The notes: generated by a model not told the origin, from the letters alone. DNA of 64,000 nt from Tomitella fengzijianii (GCF_007559025.1 NZ_CP041765.1:2972679-3036678), one strand, 5' to 3'. Numbered from the stretch's first letter, positions 27,197-36,421 are shown. Numbers and translations are program-made.

Positions 27197-30100
27197 TCGG
27201 TCACATGCCTTCCATCGGCTTGCACGGGACAGCTCGTCTTCACCGAGCAGTGCCGGCAGGTGTCGTTCACCTGGGCGGTGAAGCCGGGGCCGCGGGTGGC
27301 CGCCGCCGCCTCGTGGATGACGTCCCGCCATTGTTCAACGCCCGCGCCATCGAGGGGCGCCTGCACGCGTTCCGTCGCGACACCGTCCTTGTTCGACTTC
27401 GCCACGAACACCAGCCGGCCGCCGCCGGGGTCGCCGCGCTCTCCGTCGACGGCGCCGGCCGCCAGTGCCACCTGATACGCGGCGAGCTGCGCGTGATCGG
27501 CGGCCTCGCCGGCGGTGACCGGATTGCGTGCGGTCTTGACGTCGACGACGACGAAGCGGCCGTCCGGGTCGCGTTCGAGCCGGTCGATCCGCCCACGCAA
27601 TCGCACACCGGGCAAACCCGACCCCTCCGGCGCCTCCAACACCACGTCCACGGCGACCTCCACCCCCGACTCGGTGAGTTCGGTGCGGGTGGCCCGCAGC
27701 CAGCCGCGGAACCCGGCGAGCATGCTGCGATGCCGCTCGAGCTCGTGGCGCGAGTACCACTGCGAACCCAGGTCGACCTGCTGCCAGGCGTCGTCCATCT
27801 GGCGGGCGACCTCGTCCTCCGGCAGGTCGGCGGCCACCGCCTGGACCAGGGTGTGCACCAGCGTGCCGGCCACAGCGGAGATCTGCGCGCCGTCGTTCCC
27901 GCCGTTGCGCTCCAGGAACCAGCGCAGACCGCAGTTGCGCAAGGTCTCCACGTTGGACGGGGAGAGCGCCACCGGGCCGTCGTCCGCCCCCCACAGCGGT
28001 TCCGAGGTGCTGACGGCGGCCAGCCCGTACCACTGGCGTGGATGCGCCCCCGGGACGCCCGCCCGGGCGAGCCGCGCCAGTTGACCTGCGGCACGGCGGC
28101 GACGCTCCCGCGCGGCGGGGTCGGTTCCGACCGGTGCGGACACTGCTGCACGCAGCTCACCGACCAGCGGCCCCGGGGCGAGGACCCTGCGTCCGCCCGA
28201 TTCGGCCGCCGGGATCGAATCCGCCGCGGACCCCTCTCCCGGGCCGTCCGCGGCGCCGTCGGCGCGATCGGCGCCATCGGCGCTCGTCCCGCCCTCCACG
28301 GCGGCGAGCCCCTCGAGGAAGCGCGAGGGGACGAGCTCCTCCCCGCCGTCCGAGTCCACCGCCGTCACCAGCAGCCGCCGCCGCGCACGCGTGCACGCCA
28401 CCAGAAACAGCCGCCGTTCGTCTGCGAGGAGCTCGGCGGTGCGGGAGATGCGGAGGCGCGGCTCGTCGGAGTCCGGTTGCGCGGTCCGGCCGTCCATGAC
28501 GTCGACGAGGTCCTCGGCGCCCAGCAACGTGCCGCGCGCGCGCAGGTTGGGCCAGAGGCCCTCCTGCACGGCCGCCACGGCGACGGTGTCCCACTCGCGT
28601 CCCGCTGCGGAATGCGCGCTGAGCAACGACACCGCGTCGGCCGACGCCCCGGCAATGGTGCCGGCCTGTCCTGGCAACTCCTGATCCTCGATGTACGCGA
28701 CGAAGCCCGACGGGTGCGCGGCGGGCAGCCCGTCGACGAAATCCGAGGCGGCGTCGAAGAGCGCGACCACCGCGTCCAAGTCGCGGTCGGCCTGCGCTCC
28801 GGCCGGCCCGCCGCGGGCGGAATCCGCCACCCAGCGCCCCTCGAGCCCGCTGGTCTGCCACAGCGCCCAGAGCACCTCCTCGACGCCGCTCCCGGCACGC
28901 AGCGCCGCGCGCCCCGCATCGAGCACGTCGCGGACCCGCTGCAGGGGTGCGGATTCCACCTCGCTGAGCCCCCGGGGCAGGTCCGCTGCGCCGCCGGCCC
29001 CGGCCCCTCCCCCCGCCAGCACCACGCGGATGACCTCGACCGAATCGCGATCGCGGCCCGCCGCCAGTTCTTCCCTTCGGATGCCCCTGCGCAGCCGCCG
29101 CAGGGCCACCGGATCGGCGCCGCCGACCGGACCGGACACGAGGGCCAGCGCGTCGTCCGCACTGAATCCGCCGGCGCTCTCTGCCGTGCCGCTGTGCGCG
29201 GTGATCGCACGCAAGGCGATCAGCAGCGCGGAGGCGCCGCGCTGCCGCGCCAGCGGAAGCTCGTTCGACGCGGTGGCCACGGGCACCCCCGCCGCGGTGA
29301 GCGCCCGCCGCAGCACCGCCGACGAGGCGGGCACCGACCGCACGATCACCGCCATCTCCGACCACGGCACGCCGTCCCCCAGGTGCGCACGCCGCAGCGC
29401 ATCGGCGATGAGGGTCGCCTCGTGGGCCGGGGTGGTCAGCACCCGGACCTCCGCGGCCCCCTGCCCGGAGCCGGGGGCCGCGGAGGGCCCGCGCTGCGGC
29501 GCCGCGCCGGGGAGCCGCCCCGCCACGCGCGCGCCGAGGTCCACCAGCGCACTCCCGGACCGTCGGCACGCGGTCAAGACGATCCGCTGCGGGCTGCCCG
29601 CATCCGCTACCGATTCGAGGTAGGCCGCGTCCGCGCCGCGGAAGCGGAAGGCCTGCTGGTCGCCGTCGCCCGCCACGACCGTCATCCCCGCTCCCGCGGA
29701 GACCAGCCGCACCAGCGCCGCGGCCTGCGGGTCCAGGTGGTGCGCGTCGTCGACCAGCAGGCATCGCACCCGCTCGCGCTCCGCCGCCAGCAGGTCCGGG
29801 TCCAGAGCGAATGCCTCCAGGGCCGCGCTGACGAGTTCGGCGGCGTCGAGCGCGGGCGCGCTCGCCTGCGGAGCCTCCATCCCCACCGACGAACGCAACA
29901 GCATCGACTGCTCGTAGCGGGCCGCGAACCTGCCGATCGCCTGCCAGTCCGCACGGCCATGCGACGCCCCGAGCCGCACGAGGTCCTCGGGGCCGTACCC
30001 GCGTTCTGCGGCGCGCAGCATGACGTCGCGGAGCTCGCGGGCGAAACCGACCAGGCCGAGCGCCGGTTGCAGGCGACGCGGCCAGGCACGGCGCGCGGCC

Positions 30101-30630
30101 GTCCCGCCCTCGGCGATGTCCTCGGCGTCCCCGCGCAACAGTTCCCGGATCACCGCGTCCTTCTCCGCGCCGGTGATGAGCTGCGGGGGCGGATTGCCGT
30201 GGGCCGAAGCGTGCAAACGCAGCACGCCGAACGCGTAGGAGTGGACGGTGCGCACCATCGGTTCCCGCGTGGCACGGGACGCGGCGTCCGGCCGTCCGGC
30301 GAACAGCCGCCTGGTGATCTGCGCGCGCATCGCCGCCGCCGCACGTGTGGACTGCGTCAGCACCAGCACGCTTTCCGGGTCCGCGCCGGCAGCAAGCCGT
30401 GCCACCGCGGCGTCCACCAGCAGCGCCGTCTTCCCCGTCCCGGGCCCGCCGAGCACCTGCACGGCCGGCCGGGCGGCCGACCCTGCGCCGCCTCCTGCCG
30501 TCGCCGCGGCCTGCGTCAGCAACGACGCCGCGCCCTCATCCCACACCCGCGGGGGCGATGCGTCCTGCGCGGCGCGCACCAGCCTCGCCCGGGGGCGCGA
30601 CGTGCCGACGTCCGATCCGCTCACCGCCAT
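27193..30630 (-). CDS. adnA: AdnA, helicase-nuclease subunit with Fe-S-type cysteines
   Basis: A 1145-residue UvrD/AddB-like protein (Rv3202c-type). Walker A GGPGTGKT is near 62-69, motif II region CLLVDDAHHLD near 295, and motif VI VACTRARRR near 745. At the C-terminus are a RecB-type nuclease with VVVDVKTARN and cysteines at about 1125, 1128 and 1134, which with one near 900 match the four-Cys iron-sulfur arrangement of AddB-like nucleases. It pairs with AdnB for end resection. ATG 30630 is chosen over GTG 30642 because GGAGG lies 11 nt upstream. A 15-bp tandem repeat lies just upstream. Confidence 0.92.
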   Translation of the reverse strand: MAVSGSDVGTSRPRARLVRAAQDASPPRVWDEGAASLLTQAAATAGGGAGSAARPAVQVLGGPGTGKTALLVDAAVARLAAGADPESVLVLTQSTRAAAAMRAQITRRLFAGRPDAASRATREPMVRTVHSYAFGVLRLHASAHGNPPPQLITGAEKDAVIRELLRGDAEDIAEGGTAARRAWPRRLQPALGLVGFARELRDVMLRAAERGYGPEDLVRLGASHGRADWQAIGRFAARYEQSMLLRSSVGMEAPQASAPALDAAELVSAALEAFALDPDLLAAERERVRCLLVDDAHHLDPQAAALVRLVSAGAGMTVVAGDGDQQAFRFRGADAAYLESVADAGSPQRIVLTACRRSGSALVDLGARVAGRLPGAAPQRGPSAAPGSGQGAAEVRVLTTPAHEATLIADALRRAHLGDGVPWSEMAVIVRSVPASSAVLRRALTAAGVPVATASNELPLARQRGASALLIALRAITAHSGTAESAGGFSADDALALVSGPVGGADPVALRRLRRGIRREELAAGRDRDSVEVIRVVLAGGGAGAGGAADLPRGLSEVESAPLQRVRDVLDAGRAALRAGSGVEEVLWALWQTSGLEGRWVADSARGGPAGAQADRDLDAVVALFDAASDFVDGLPAAHPSGFVAYIEDQELPGQAGTIAGASADAVSLLSAHSAAGREWDTVAVAAVQEGLWPNLRARGTLLGAEDLVDVMDGRTAQPDSDEPRLRISRTAELLADERRLFLVACTRARRRLLVTAVDSDGGEELVPSRFLEGLAAVEGGTSADGADRADGAADGPGEGSAADSIPAAESGGRRVLAPGPLVGELRAAVSAPVGTDPAARERRRRAAGQLARLARAGVPGAHPRQWYGLAAVSTSEPLWGADDGPVALSPSNVETLRNCGLRWFLERNGGNDGAQISAVAGTLVHTLVQAVAADLPEDEVARQMDDAWQQVDLGSQWYSRHELERHRSMLAGFRGWLRATRTELTESGVEVAVDVVLEAPEGSGLPGVRLRGRIDRLERDPDGRFVVVDVKTARNPVTAGEAADHAQLAAYQVALAAGAVDGERGDPGGGRLVFVAKSNKDGVATERVQAPLDGAGVEQWRDVIHEAAAATRGPGFTAQVNDTCRHCSVKTSCPVQADGRHVTE

Positions 30631-30662
30631 GCCGCAAGCCACCTCCGCTCACTCGCCATCGC

Positions 30663-30707
30663 CTGCACTCTTTCCCGCTGCACTCTTTCCCGCTGCACTC
30701 TCACCCG
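30663..30707. repeat. 15-bp tandem repeat upstream of adnA
   Basis: Three copies of ctgcactctttcccg; the third has one changed base pair cluster (tca for ttt). The array lies 33 bp before the adnA start, in its leader or promoter. Confidence 0.85.
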
Positions 30708-30806
30708 CTGCGCACCATCACAGCACAGCCCACCGACAGCATCGCCGGGCCGCGCGCCTTCCACCGCATCGCCGGGTTCCGCGCTCCGCCCTCCCCTGCC
30801 GGGTGA

Positions 30807-30812
30807 CAGAAT
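30807..30812 (+). promoter_or_regulatory. -10 box, leaderless lipV-like gene
   Basis: CAGAAT is followed by 7 nt and then GTG 30820, with no ribosome site between. Confidence 0.45.
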
Positions 30813-30819
30813 CGGCGCT

Positions 30820-31608
30820 GTGAGCACCATGCACCTGCACCGGTTCGGCCCGACGCGACGCACCCCCGATGTGCTGGCGCTGCACGGACTCACCGGCCAC
30901 GGCAGGCGCTGGGCCTCCCTCGCGCGGACGTGGCTCCCCGACCTCGCGGTTCTCGCCCCGGACCTGCGTGGGCACGGCCGTTCCCCGTGGGGCCCGCCTT
31001 GGACCGTCGACGCCCAGGTCCGGGATCTGGCCGCAACACTGCGAGAGGAGGGCGCGGAGCCGCTCGTCGTCGTCGGGCATTCCTACGGGGCCAACATCGC
31101 CGTGCGGCTGGCCCGCGCGCATCCGGCGGCCGTGCGCGCCCTGGTGCTGCTCGACCCGGCGATGGGGCTCGAACCGGACAGGGCGCGCGAGATCGCCGAC
31201 GCCTACCTGCACTCGCCCGACTATCCGGACGCCGCCACGGCGCGCGCCGACAAGCTCCACGGCGGCTGGGCCGACGTCGACCCCGCCGTCCTCGACGCGG
31301 ACATCGCCGAGCACCTGGTCGCCTCCCCCTTCGGCGGCGTCACCTGGCGCGTCTGCGCGCCGGCGATGGTGGCCGCGTGGGCGGAGATGGCGCTGCCGGC
31401 CGTGCCGCCGCCGGCCGTGCCCACGGATCTCGTACGTGCCACCCGGGTGCAACCGCCGTTCCTGGCGGATCAGGTGGTGGACCAATGGCACGCCCAGCTC
31501 GGCGGGCTGCTGACCGTGCACGCGGTCGACTGCGAGCACATGGTCTCCCAGTCGCATCCCGAGTTGGTGGCGAAGCTGGTGCGCCGCGCGCTGGAACCGG
31601 AGGACTGA
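30820..31608 (+). CDS. lipV: Alpha/beta hydrolase, LipV-like
   Basis: A 262-residue alpha/beta hydrolase. The oxyanion region LHGLTGHGRRW is near 22, the nucleophile motif GHSYGAN near 88, the Asp region LLDPAMG near 110 and the catalytic His probably in DCEHMVSQ near 240. Position between adnA and the alkyltransferase-like gene matches lipV (Rv3203), a lipase/esterase. GTG 30820 is used because of the leaderless promoter; ATG 30829 is the alternative. No signal peptide is seen, so it is probably cytoplasmic. The next gene starts 3 bp after its stop. Confidence 0.83.
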   Translation: MSTMHLHRFGPTRRTPDVLALHGLTGHGRRWASLARTWLPDLAVLAPDLRGHGRSPWGPPWTVDAQVRDLAATLREEGAEPLVVVGHSYGANIAVRLARAHPAAVRALVLLDPAMGLEPDRAREIADAYLHSPDYPDAATARADKLHGGWADVDPAVLDADIAEHLVASPFGGVTWRVCAPAMVAAWAEMALPAVPPPAVPTDLVRATRVQPPFLADQVVDQWHAQLGGLLTVHAVDCEHMVSQSHPELVAKLVRRALEPED

Positions 31609-31611
31609 GCC

Positions 31612-31908
31612 ATGGCGGCGACCACCGAGATGCAGGTGGAGCGGGTCCGCGAGCTGATCGCCGCGATTCCGCACGGGAGGGTCTCCACCTATGGTGCGAT
31701 CGCCGGGGCGGCCGGACTGTCCACGCCGCGGACCGTGGCCTGGATACTGCGCGTGGACGGTGGCGGACTGCCCTGGCAGCGGGTGATCCGCGCGGACGGG
31801 CGCCCCGCCCCCGCCGTGCGCACGCGGCAGCTGGCACTCCTGGCGGAGGAGGGCGTCCCCATCACCGACGGCCGTGTGGACATGCGGCACGCGTTTCACG
31901 AGCCGTGA
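31612..31908 (+). CDS. Alkyltransferase-like (ATL) protein, MGMT fold
   Basis: A 98-residue DNA-binding domain of the MGMT family (RVSTYGAIAGAAG near 24-36, then RTVAWIL). The site that in true methyltransferases is PCHR reads LPWQRV here, with Trp in place of the acceptor Cys. The protein therefore cannot remove alkyl groups itself. Such ATL proteins bind O6-alkylguanine and hand the lesion to nucleotide excision repair. It corresponds to Rv3204. It is 3 bp behind lipV and is probably in the same transcript. Confidence 0.9.
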   Translation: MAATTEMQVERVRELIAAIPHGRVSTYGAIAGAAGLSTPRTVAWILRVDGGGLPWQRVIRADGRPAPAVRTRQLALLAEEGVPITDGRVDMRHAFHEP

Positions 31909-31968
31909 CGCGCCCACTTCACCGCCTGACGCTGCACCGCGGCGCCGGATTCCGACGGGATCGCCCGT

Positions 31969-33285
31969 CTACCAGAGATCCTCGAGATAGCGCGGCTTGC
32001 ACGCGAAGAACGCACCGGCCACCATCACGCACATCGCCGCGAGCATGAACGCGAACGGCCACGCCCATCCGCCCGTCGCGTCCCGCAGCACGCCGAACAG
32101 CAGCGGGCCCAGGCACGCCGCCGTGTAACCGATCCCCTGGCTGAACCCCGACATCCGCGAGGCGCCGGACTGCGTACGGGTGCGCAGGTTGATCAGCGTC
32201 AGCGACATCGGGAACGTGCTCGGCCCGAGGCCCAGCAGGACCACCCACAGGATCGGCGCCCCCATCGGCGCGAAGTACAGCCCGCCGAAGCCGACGATGT
32301 ACACGACCGCGCAGCCGAGGACGATCGGGAAGGGGTTGTACATGCGCGCGCAGACTGTGGGCCCTGCCAGCGCGGCGATCAGCCCCATCGCGGAGAACAG
32401 CGCCACCATCGCGCCGCCGAACGCCTCGTCGGCTCCCGCGTCGGAGAAGATCCGGGGCAGCCAGGTGAACAGCGAGTAGGTGATCAGCGAGGTCATGCCG
32501 AACATCCCCGCCAGGCCCCACGCCAGGCTTGTACGCACCAACGAACCTCGACGGCCCGCGGATTCGTCGACAGGGCTCTCGACGACGCCGGGCCGGGCGG
32601 CGGCGGGCCGGTCCTCCGAGGACGCTCCGGGCACGGCCACGCGCGCGGCGGCCTCCGCGGAGCGCCGCGACCGCAGCAGCGCGAGCGTCGGCAGCAGGGC
32701 GGCCGCCGCGACCAGGGCCCACATGCCCAGCGACCATCGCCACCCGTATGCGTCCGCCACGGGGACCGCCAGCAGGGGCGGCACCGCGGTCCCCAGTTGC
32801 ACGCAGGTGATGTAGACGGCGCTCATGATCGCGACGCGATCCGAGAAGTAGCGTTTGACCAGCGGCGGAATCACCACATTGCCGATGCCCATCCCCGCGA
32901 GGGCGACACCGGAGAACACGAGAAGCAGGGCGGTGTCGTTGACGAGTGCCCTGGCCAGCAGCCCGGCACCGGACAAGACCATCGACAGCACCGCCACCCG
33001 CTCGAGACCCGTCCGGCCGATGAGCAGCGGAGTGAGCAGGCCGAACAGCGCGAACATCGCGGTGGGCACCATGCCGAACACGCCGGCCACCGCCGAGCCG
33101 AAACCGACCTCGTCGCCGATCCTGTCCAGCAACGGGGTGATGGAGGTGACCGCGGTGCGCAGCACCAGGGCGGACAAGGTCAGGGCCAGGAAGGCGATGA
33201 CCCGCCCCGAGAAGAATCCGCGCAATCCGCCTGCGGGCCCCCGCGGACTGCTGCGCACGTCGCCGCCGATACCTGTCACACCCAC
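31969..33285 (-). CDS. MFS transporter, CynX/NimT family
   Basis: A 438-residue membrane protein with about twelve hydrophobic helices split by a charged cytoplasmic loop near 215-255 (SSEDRPAAARPGVVE region). It is typical of the CynX/NimT/YycB group of major facilitator proteins, which export or import small organic anions or nitroimidazole-like compounds; the substrate is unknown. GTG 33285 follows a strong GGGGAGAGGG. The longer frame to 33471 has no membrane or coding character. It is divergent from a GntR-family regulator that probably controls it. Confidence 0.83.
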   Translation of the reverse strand: MGVTGIGGDVRSSPRGPAGGLRGFFSGRVIAFLALTLSALVLRTAVTSITPLLDRIGDEVGFGSAVAGVFGMVPTAMFALFGLLTPLLIGRTGLERVAVLSMVLSGAGLLARALVNDTALLLVFSGVALAGMGIGNVVIPPLVKRYFSDRVAIMSAVYITCVQLGTAVPPLLAVPVADAYGWRWSLGMWALVAAAALLPTLALLRSRRSAEAAARVAVPGASSEDRPAAARPGVVESPVDESAGRRGSLVRTSLAWGLAGMFGMTSLITYSLFTWLPRIFSDAGADEAFGGAMVALFSAMGLIAALAGPTVCARMYNPFPIVLGCAVVYIVGFGGLYFAPMGAPILWVVLLGLGPSTFPMSLTLINLRTRTQSGASRMSGFSQGIGYTAACLGPLLFGVLRDATGGWAWPFAFMLAAMCVMVAGAFFACKPRYLEDLW

Positions 33286-33336
33286 CGTCGCCCTCTCCCC
33301 GCCGTCATCATGACCGTCCACCGATTGCTCCGACAA

Positions 33337-33349
33337 ATCATAGGATGAT
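33337..33349. promoter_or_regulatory. Candidate GntR operator
   Basis: ATCAT-AGG-ATGAT is a perfect 13-bp palindrome between the divergent MFS and GntR genes. Its size fits FadR-type GntR sites, but the match to a known consensus is only by shape. Confidence 0.4.
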
Positions 33350-33498
33350 GGGATGTATTGATCGCGGCGGGTGCGACAATGCCGGTGTGACGACGCCGCG
33401 GCGCTGGCGAGGGCACTGCGGCGGCGCGGTGGCGCCAAGGTGGTGGCATGACGGTGACATGGTGATGACAACGTCTTTCGGTACGGAGGGAACGGGTC

Positions 33499-34176
33499 GT
33501 GCAGTCGATCACGAGGAGTCCGGGTCTGATCGACCAGGTGACGGAGGTGCTGCGCCGCGAGATCCGTCAGGGCCGGTGGCCGGTGGGTTCACGGATCCCC
33601 ACGGAGCCCGAGCTCGCACGGATCACCGGAGCGGGGCGCAACACGGTCCGCGAAGCGGTGCAGTCGCTGGTGCACGCAGGGCTCCTCGACCGCAGGCAGG
33701 GCTCCGGCACGTTCGTGCTGGCGGATTCGTCGGTCGCCGCCGTGCTGCGGCGCGAGATCGACCCCGCACGGCGGAGGGAACTTCTGGAACTGCGACAGGC
33801 CCTGGAGGTCACCGCCGCGACGCTGGCCGCGCAGCGCCGCAGCGCGGCCGACATCGACGACATGCGCCGGCTGCTCGGCGAGATCGACCGCCACCATCGG
33901 GCCGGAGACCTGGACGCCGCGGCGCGCGCGGACGCGGCCCTGCACCGCGCGGTGGTCGTCGCCGCCCACAACATGACCTACCTGGAAGTCTACGAGGGCG
34001 TGGTCCCGACGATGACGGAGGAGATGCTCGCCGAAGTCGCCGACTCGGGAACCGTCTACCTCGACGAGCACCGGGCGCTGGTCGACGCCATCGACGACAG
34101 GGACGCCGCGCGAGCCGCCACGACGCTGTACGGCTTCCTGTCCGATCTTCTCTCGCGCGATGTAGGTCCCGGATAG
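33499..34176 (+). CDS. GntR-family regulator, FadR/FCD subfamily
   Basis: A 225-residue regulator. A winged helix (about 10-72) has the GntR pattern GSRIPTEPELARITGAGRNT and RQGSGTFV. A helical FCD ligand domain (about 90-215) has RQALEVTAATLAAQ, HRAVVVAAHN and DEHRALVDAIDDRD, giving the Asp/His metal-type pocket of FCD proteins. It probably represses the divergent MFS exporter in the absence of a carboxylate ligand. GTG 33499 has GGAGG 11 nt upstream. Confidence 0.88.
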   Translation: MQSITRSPGLIDQVTEVLRREIRQGRWPVGSRIPTEPELARITGAGRNTVREAVQSLVHAGLLDRRQGSGTFVLADSSVAAVLRREIDPARRRELLELRQALEVTAATLAAQRRSAADIDDMRRLLGEIDRHHRAGDLDAAARADAALHRAVVVAAHNMTYLEVYEGVVPTMTEEMLAEVADSGTVYLDEHRALVDAIDDRDAARAATTLYGFLSDLLSRDVGPG

Positions 34177-34317
34177 GCCGGCCAGATCCGGAAAGGACGC
34201 CGGACAGAATGAGGCGGCGGCCGTTCCCTTCCGCCGCGGCAGGGTGTTAGCGTGGTCGCTGATTTCACGGGGGGCCGCCGCTGACGCGGCCAGGGGTTTG
34301 CACACGGGGGGATTTCC

Positions 34318-35526
34318 ATGCCAGACGTCGGGTATCCAGGCGCGCAGAACTTCGGCTCCGCACCGGCGGACCCGCCCTGGCTCGCAGGCAGGGCACGGGC
34401 GGAACCGCCGGTCGCCGCACAGGCCCCCGACGCACAGACCCCCGCCAGGCACGCCCCGTCCGTCACGGAAGCCGCGGCGCCGCTGAAGTCACCGGCACCG
34501 TCGGCTCTCGGGAAGACGCAGGCTCCTACGGAACCCGCATCCCCCGCCGCTGCGCGGCCCGGTACACGTGCGCCCGCACGGCCTTCCCCCGAGCCCCGCA
34601 CGCCGGCACACCAGCAACTGTCCGACCTGGACCTGCTCCAGCGGTCCAAGCGCCCGCCCTCCGGCGGCTGGCGCCGCGCCGTGCACGTGGCCTCGGGCAG
34701 GTTGATCAACCCGGGGGAATCGCGCGCGGACGCCGCTCATCGCGAGCTCGTGGCGCGCATCGACCAGCCGATCCGCGGCGACTACCGCATCGCGGTGCTG
34801 TCGCTCAAAGGCGGGGTCGGCAAGACGACCACCACCATCGGCCTGGGCTCCACGTTCGCGTCCGTGCGCGGCGACAGGGTCATCGCCGTCGACGCGAATC
34901 CCGACCTCGGCACCCTCGGCCAGCGGGTACGTTCGCAGACCACGTCCACTGCGCGGGGCCTGCTGGAGGATCCGCGCATCCGCCGCTATTCCGATGTGCG
35001 CGCCCACACCTCCCAGGCGCGCAGCAGGCTCGAGGTGATCGCGTCCGAGAAGGATCCCGCGGTCTCGGAGGCGTTCAGCGAGCAGAACTACCGGTCGGTG
35101 CTGCGAATCCTTCAGTCTTACTACAACATCGTGCTGACGGACTGCGGCACGGGCCTCATGCACTCCGCGATGGCGGGCGTCCTCGACACCGCGGACTCGC
35201 TGGTGCTCGTCACCTCTCCCGCCATCGACGGGGCGCGCAGCGCGCTGGCGACGCTCGACTGGCTCGAACACCACGACCGGGGCGACCTGGTGGAGGGCTG
35301 CGTGGTCGTCATCAACTCCGCCGGGCGCGGCTCGAACGCCGTCAAGATGCCCCGTTTGCAGGAACTGTTCGCCGGCCGATGCCGCGTCGTCCACACGATC
35401 CCGTTCGACCCGCACCTGGCAGAGGGGTCGGAGGTGGACCTGGACCTGCTCGGCCGGGGCACGCGCAGGGCGTTCCTCGAGCTCGCCGCGGTGGTGGCGG
35501 AGGGATTCTCACTCCCGCGCCGATAG
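34318..35526 (+). CDS. EspI-like ParA/MinD-family ATPase (type VII secretion-associated type)
   Basis: A 402-residue protein. The first about 105 residues are a disordered Pro/Ala-rich tail. From 120 the sequence GGWRRAVHVASGRLINPGES precedes a deviant Walker A LSLKGGVGKTTTT (near 160) and VIAVDANPDLGTL (near 190). This tail-plus-linker-plus-ATPase plan is that of EspI/Rv3876-like proteins linked to ESX secretion. No ESX genes (eccC, esxA/B, PE/PPE) lie in the window, so it is an orphan. A TTAGCGT promoter-like hexamer lies about 70 bp upstream and CGGGGGGA before the ATG. Confidence 0.82.
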   Translation: MPDVGYPGAQNFGSAPADPPWLAGRARAEPPVAAQAPDAQTPARHAPSVTEAAAPLKSPAPSALGKTQAPTEPASPAAARPGTRAPARPSPEPRTPAHQQLSDLDLLQRSKRPPSGGWRRAVHVASGRLINPGESRADAAHRELVARIDQPIRGDYRIAVLSLKGGVGKTTTTIGLGSTFASVRGDRVIAVDANPDLGTLGQRVRSQTTSTARGLLEDPRIRRYSDVRAHTSQARSRLEVIASEKDPAVSEAFSEQNYRSVLRILQSYYNIVLTDCGTGLMHSAMAGVLDTADSLVLVTSPAIDGARSALATLDWLEHHDRGDLVEGCVVVINSAGRGSNAVKMPRLQELFAGRCRVVHTIPFDPHLAEGSEVDLDLLGRGTRRAFLELAAVVAEGFSLPRR

Positions 35527-35553
35527 CGGCGCCCACGCCTCCCCGTGAGCGCC

Positions 35554-36408
35554 CTAGACCACCAGCCGCACCAGGTCGGCGGTGCGTTCCAGCCCCGGCA
35601 GCACGCCCGTGGTGGCCCGGTCGTGCAGGGCGTGGACGGCCAGCCGGAAGATCATGGCCCGCAACAGCATCTGCGGCCACTCCGGCAGCACGCCCCAGCG
35701 TTCGATCAGGCCCTCGTCCGCACCGCCCCACGAGATCGCGTCCACGACGATCACCGCCGCGGCCCACGGGGCGGGGCGCCAATACGGCACGATGTCCCGG
35801 ATGCCCGGGGCGGCCGCGCCGGCGAACAGGACAGTGCTGAAGAGGTCGCCGTGCACCACCTGCGCAGGAGTTTCCACGGGCTTGCGCAGCGACGCCAACT
35901 GGCGCACCAGCTCGCTGCTGCGGTCGCCGTCCGGCCCCGCCGCGACGATCGCGTCGAGGCCGCGGACGCCGGCGAACGGCGTGGCCTCCCATGCGGCCCG
36001 GTCCGCCAGGGCGAAGATGTCGGAGTCGGCGTACGGCGGAGCGGGCGGCTGCACCAGGAACCGCGGGCGCGCCAGGGAGGACGTCGCGGCGTGCAGCCGC
36101 ACCGACAGCGACACCACCTCGTCGTAGCGGGGCTCGGGTTCGCCGGTGATGAAGGTGTCCGCCCGCCAACCGGACACCACGTATCGACCGTCGCTCGAGC
36201 GCACGGGCCGGGCCAACCGCACGCCGTCCACGTCCAGGGTTTCGCGCACACTCGCCGACCAGGCCGCCCGCGCATGGTCGGCCACCGGCGACACCACCGC
36301 CTCGCCCACGCGCCACGCGCCCGAACCGTCACCCAACGGCATCATCTCCTGGCCACGCAGGCCGAACGTGGACCGGACGTGCTCGGGAGGAAGATCTGGA
36401 GTGCTCAC
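35554..36408 (-). CDS. TIGR02569 family protein (Rv3205c-type)
   Basis: A 284-residue actinobacteria-restricted protein of the TIGR02569 family. Motifs such as LPPEHVRSTFGL (near 5), VVSGWRADTFITG (near 80), VVHGDLFSTVLF (near 190) and VVDAISWGGADEGLIERW (near 225) hint at an aminoglycoside-phosphotransferase-like fold, with HGDLF resembling its catalytic loop. The activity is unknown. GTG 36408 is chosen because TAGGTT lies 7 nt before it. It follows moeZ in the same direction, 130 bp apart, with its own promoter. Confidence 0.82.
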   Translation of the reverse strand: MSTPDLPPEHVRSTFGLRGQEMMPLGDGSGAWRVGEAVVSPVADHARAAWSASVRETLDVDGVRLARPVRSSDGRYVVSGWRADTFITGEPEPRYDEVVSLSVRLHAATSSLARPRFLVQPPAPPYADSDIFALADRAAWEATPFAGVRGLDAIVAAGPDGDRSSELVRQLASLRKPVETPAQVVHGDLFSTVLFAGAAAPGIRDIVPYWRPAPWAAAVIVVDAISWGGADEGLIERWGVLPEWPQMLLRAMIFRLAVHALHDRATTGVLPGLERTADLVRLVV

Positions 36409-36415
36409 ATTCCGT

Positions 36416-36421
36416 AACCTA
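36416..36421 (-). promoter_or_regulatory. -10 box, leaderless TIGR02569 gene
   Basis: TAGGTT on the minus strand is followed by 7 nt and then GTG 36408. Confidence 0.5.

Noticed and set aside
23861-27475. Plus-strand open frame of 1204 codons opposite adnB
   Set aside because: Antisense shadow with Arg/Gly/Pro-rich composition and no domains; adnB on the minus strand has all helicase motifs.
27145-31608. Plus-strand open frame of 1487 codons opposite adnA
   Set aside because: It is the antisense shadow of adnA and of the start of the lipV region, caused by GC-rich third positions. Only its end, from GTG 30820, is the real lipV-like gene.
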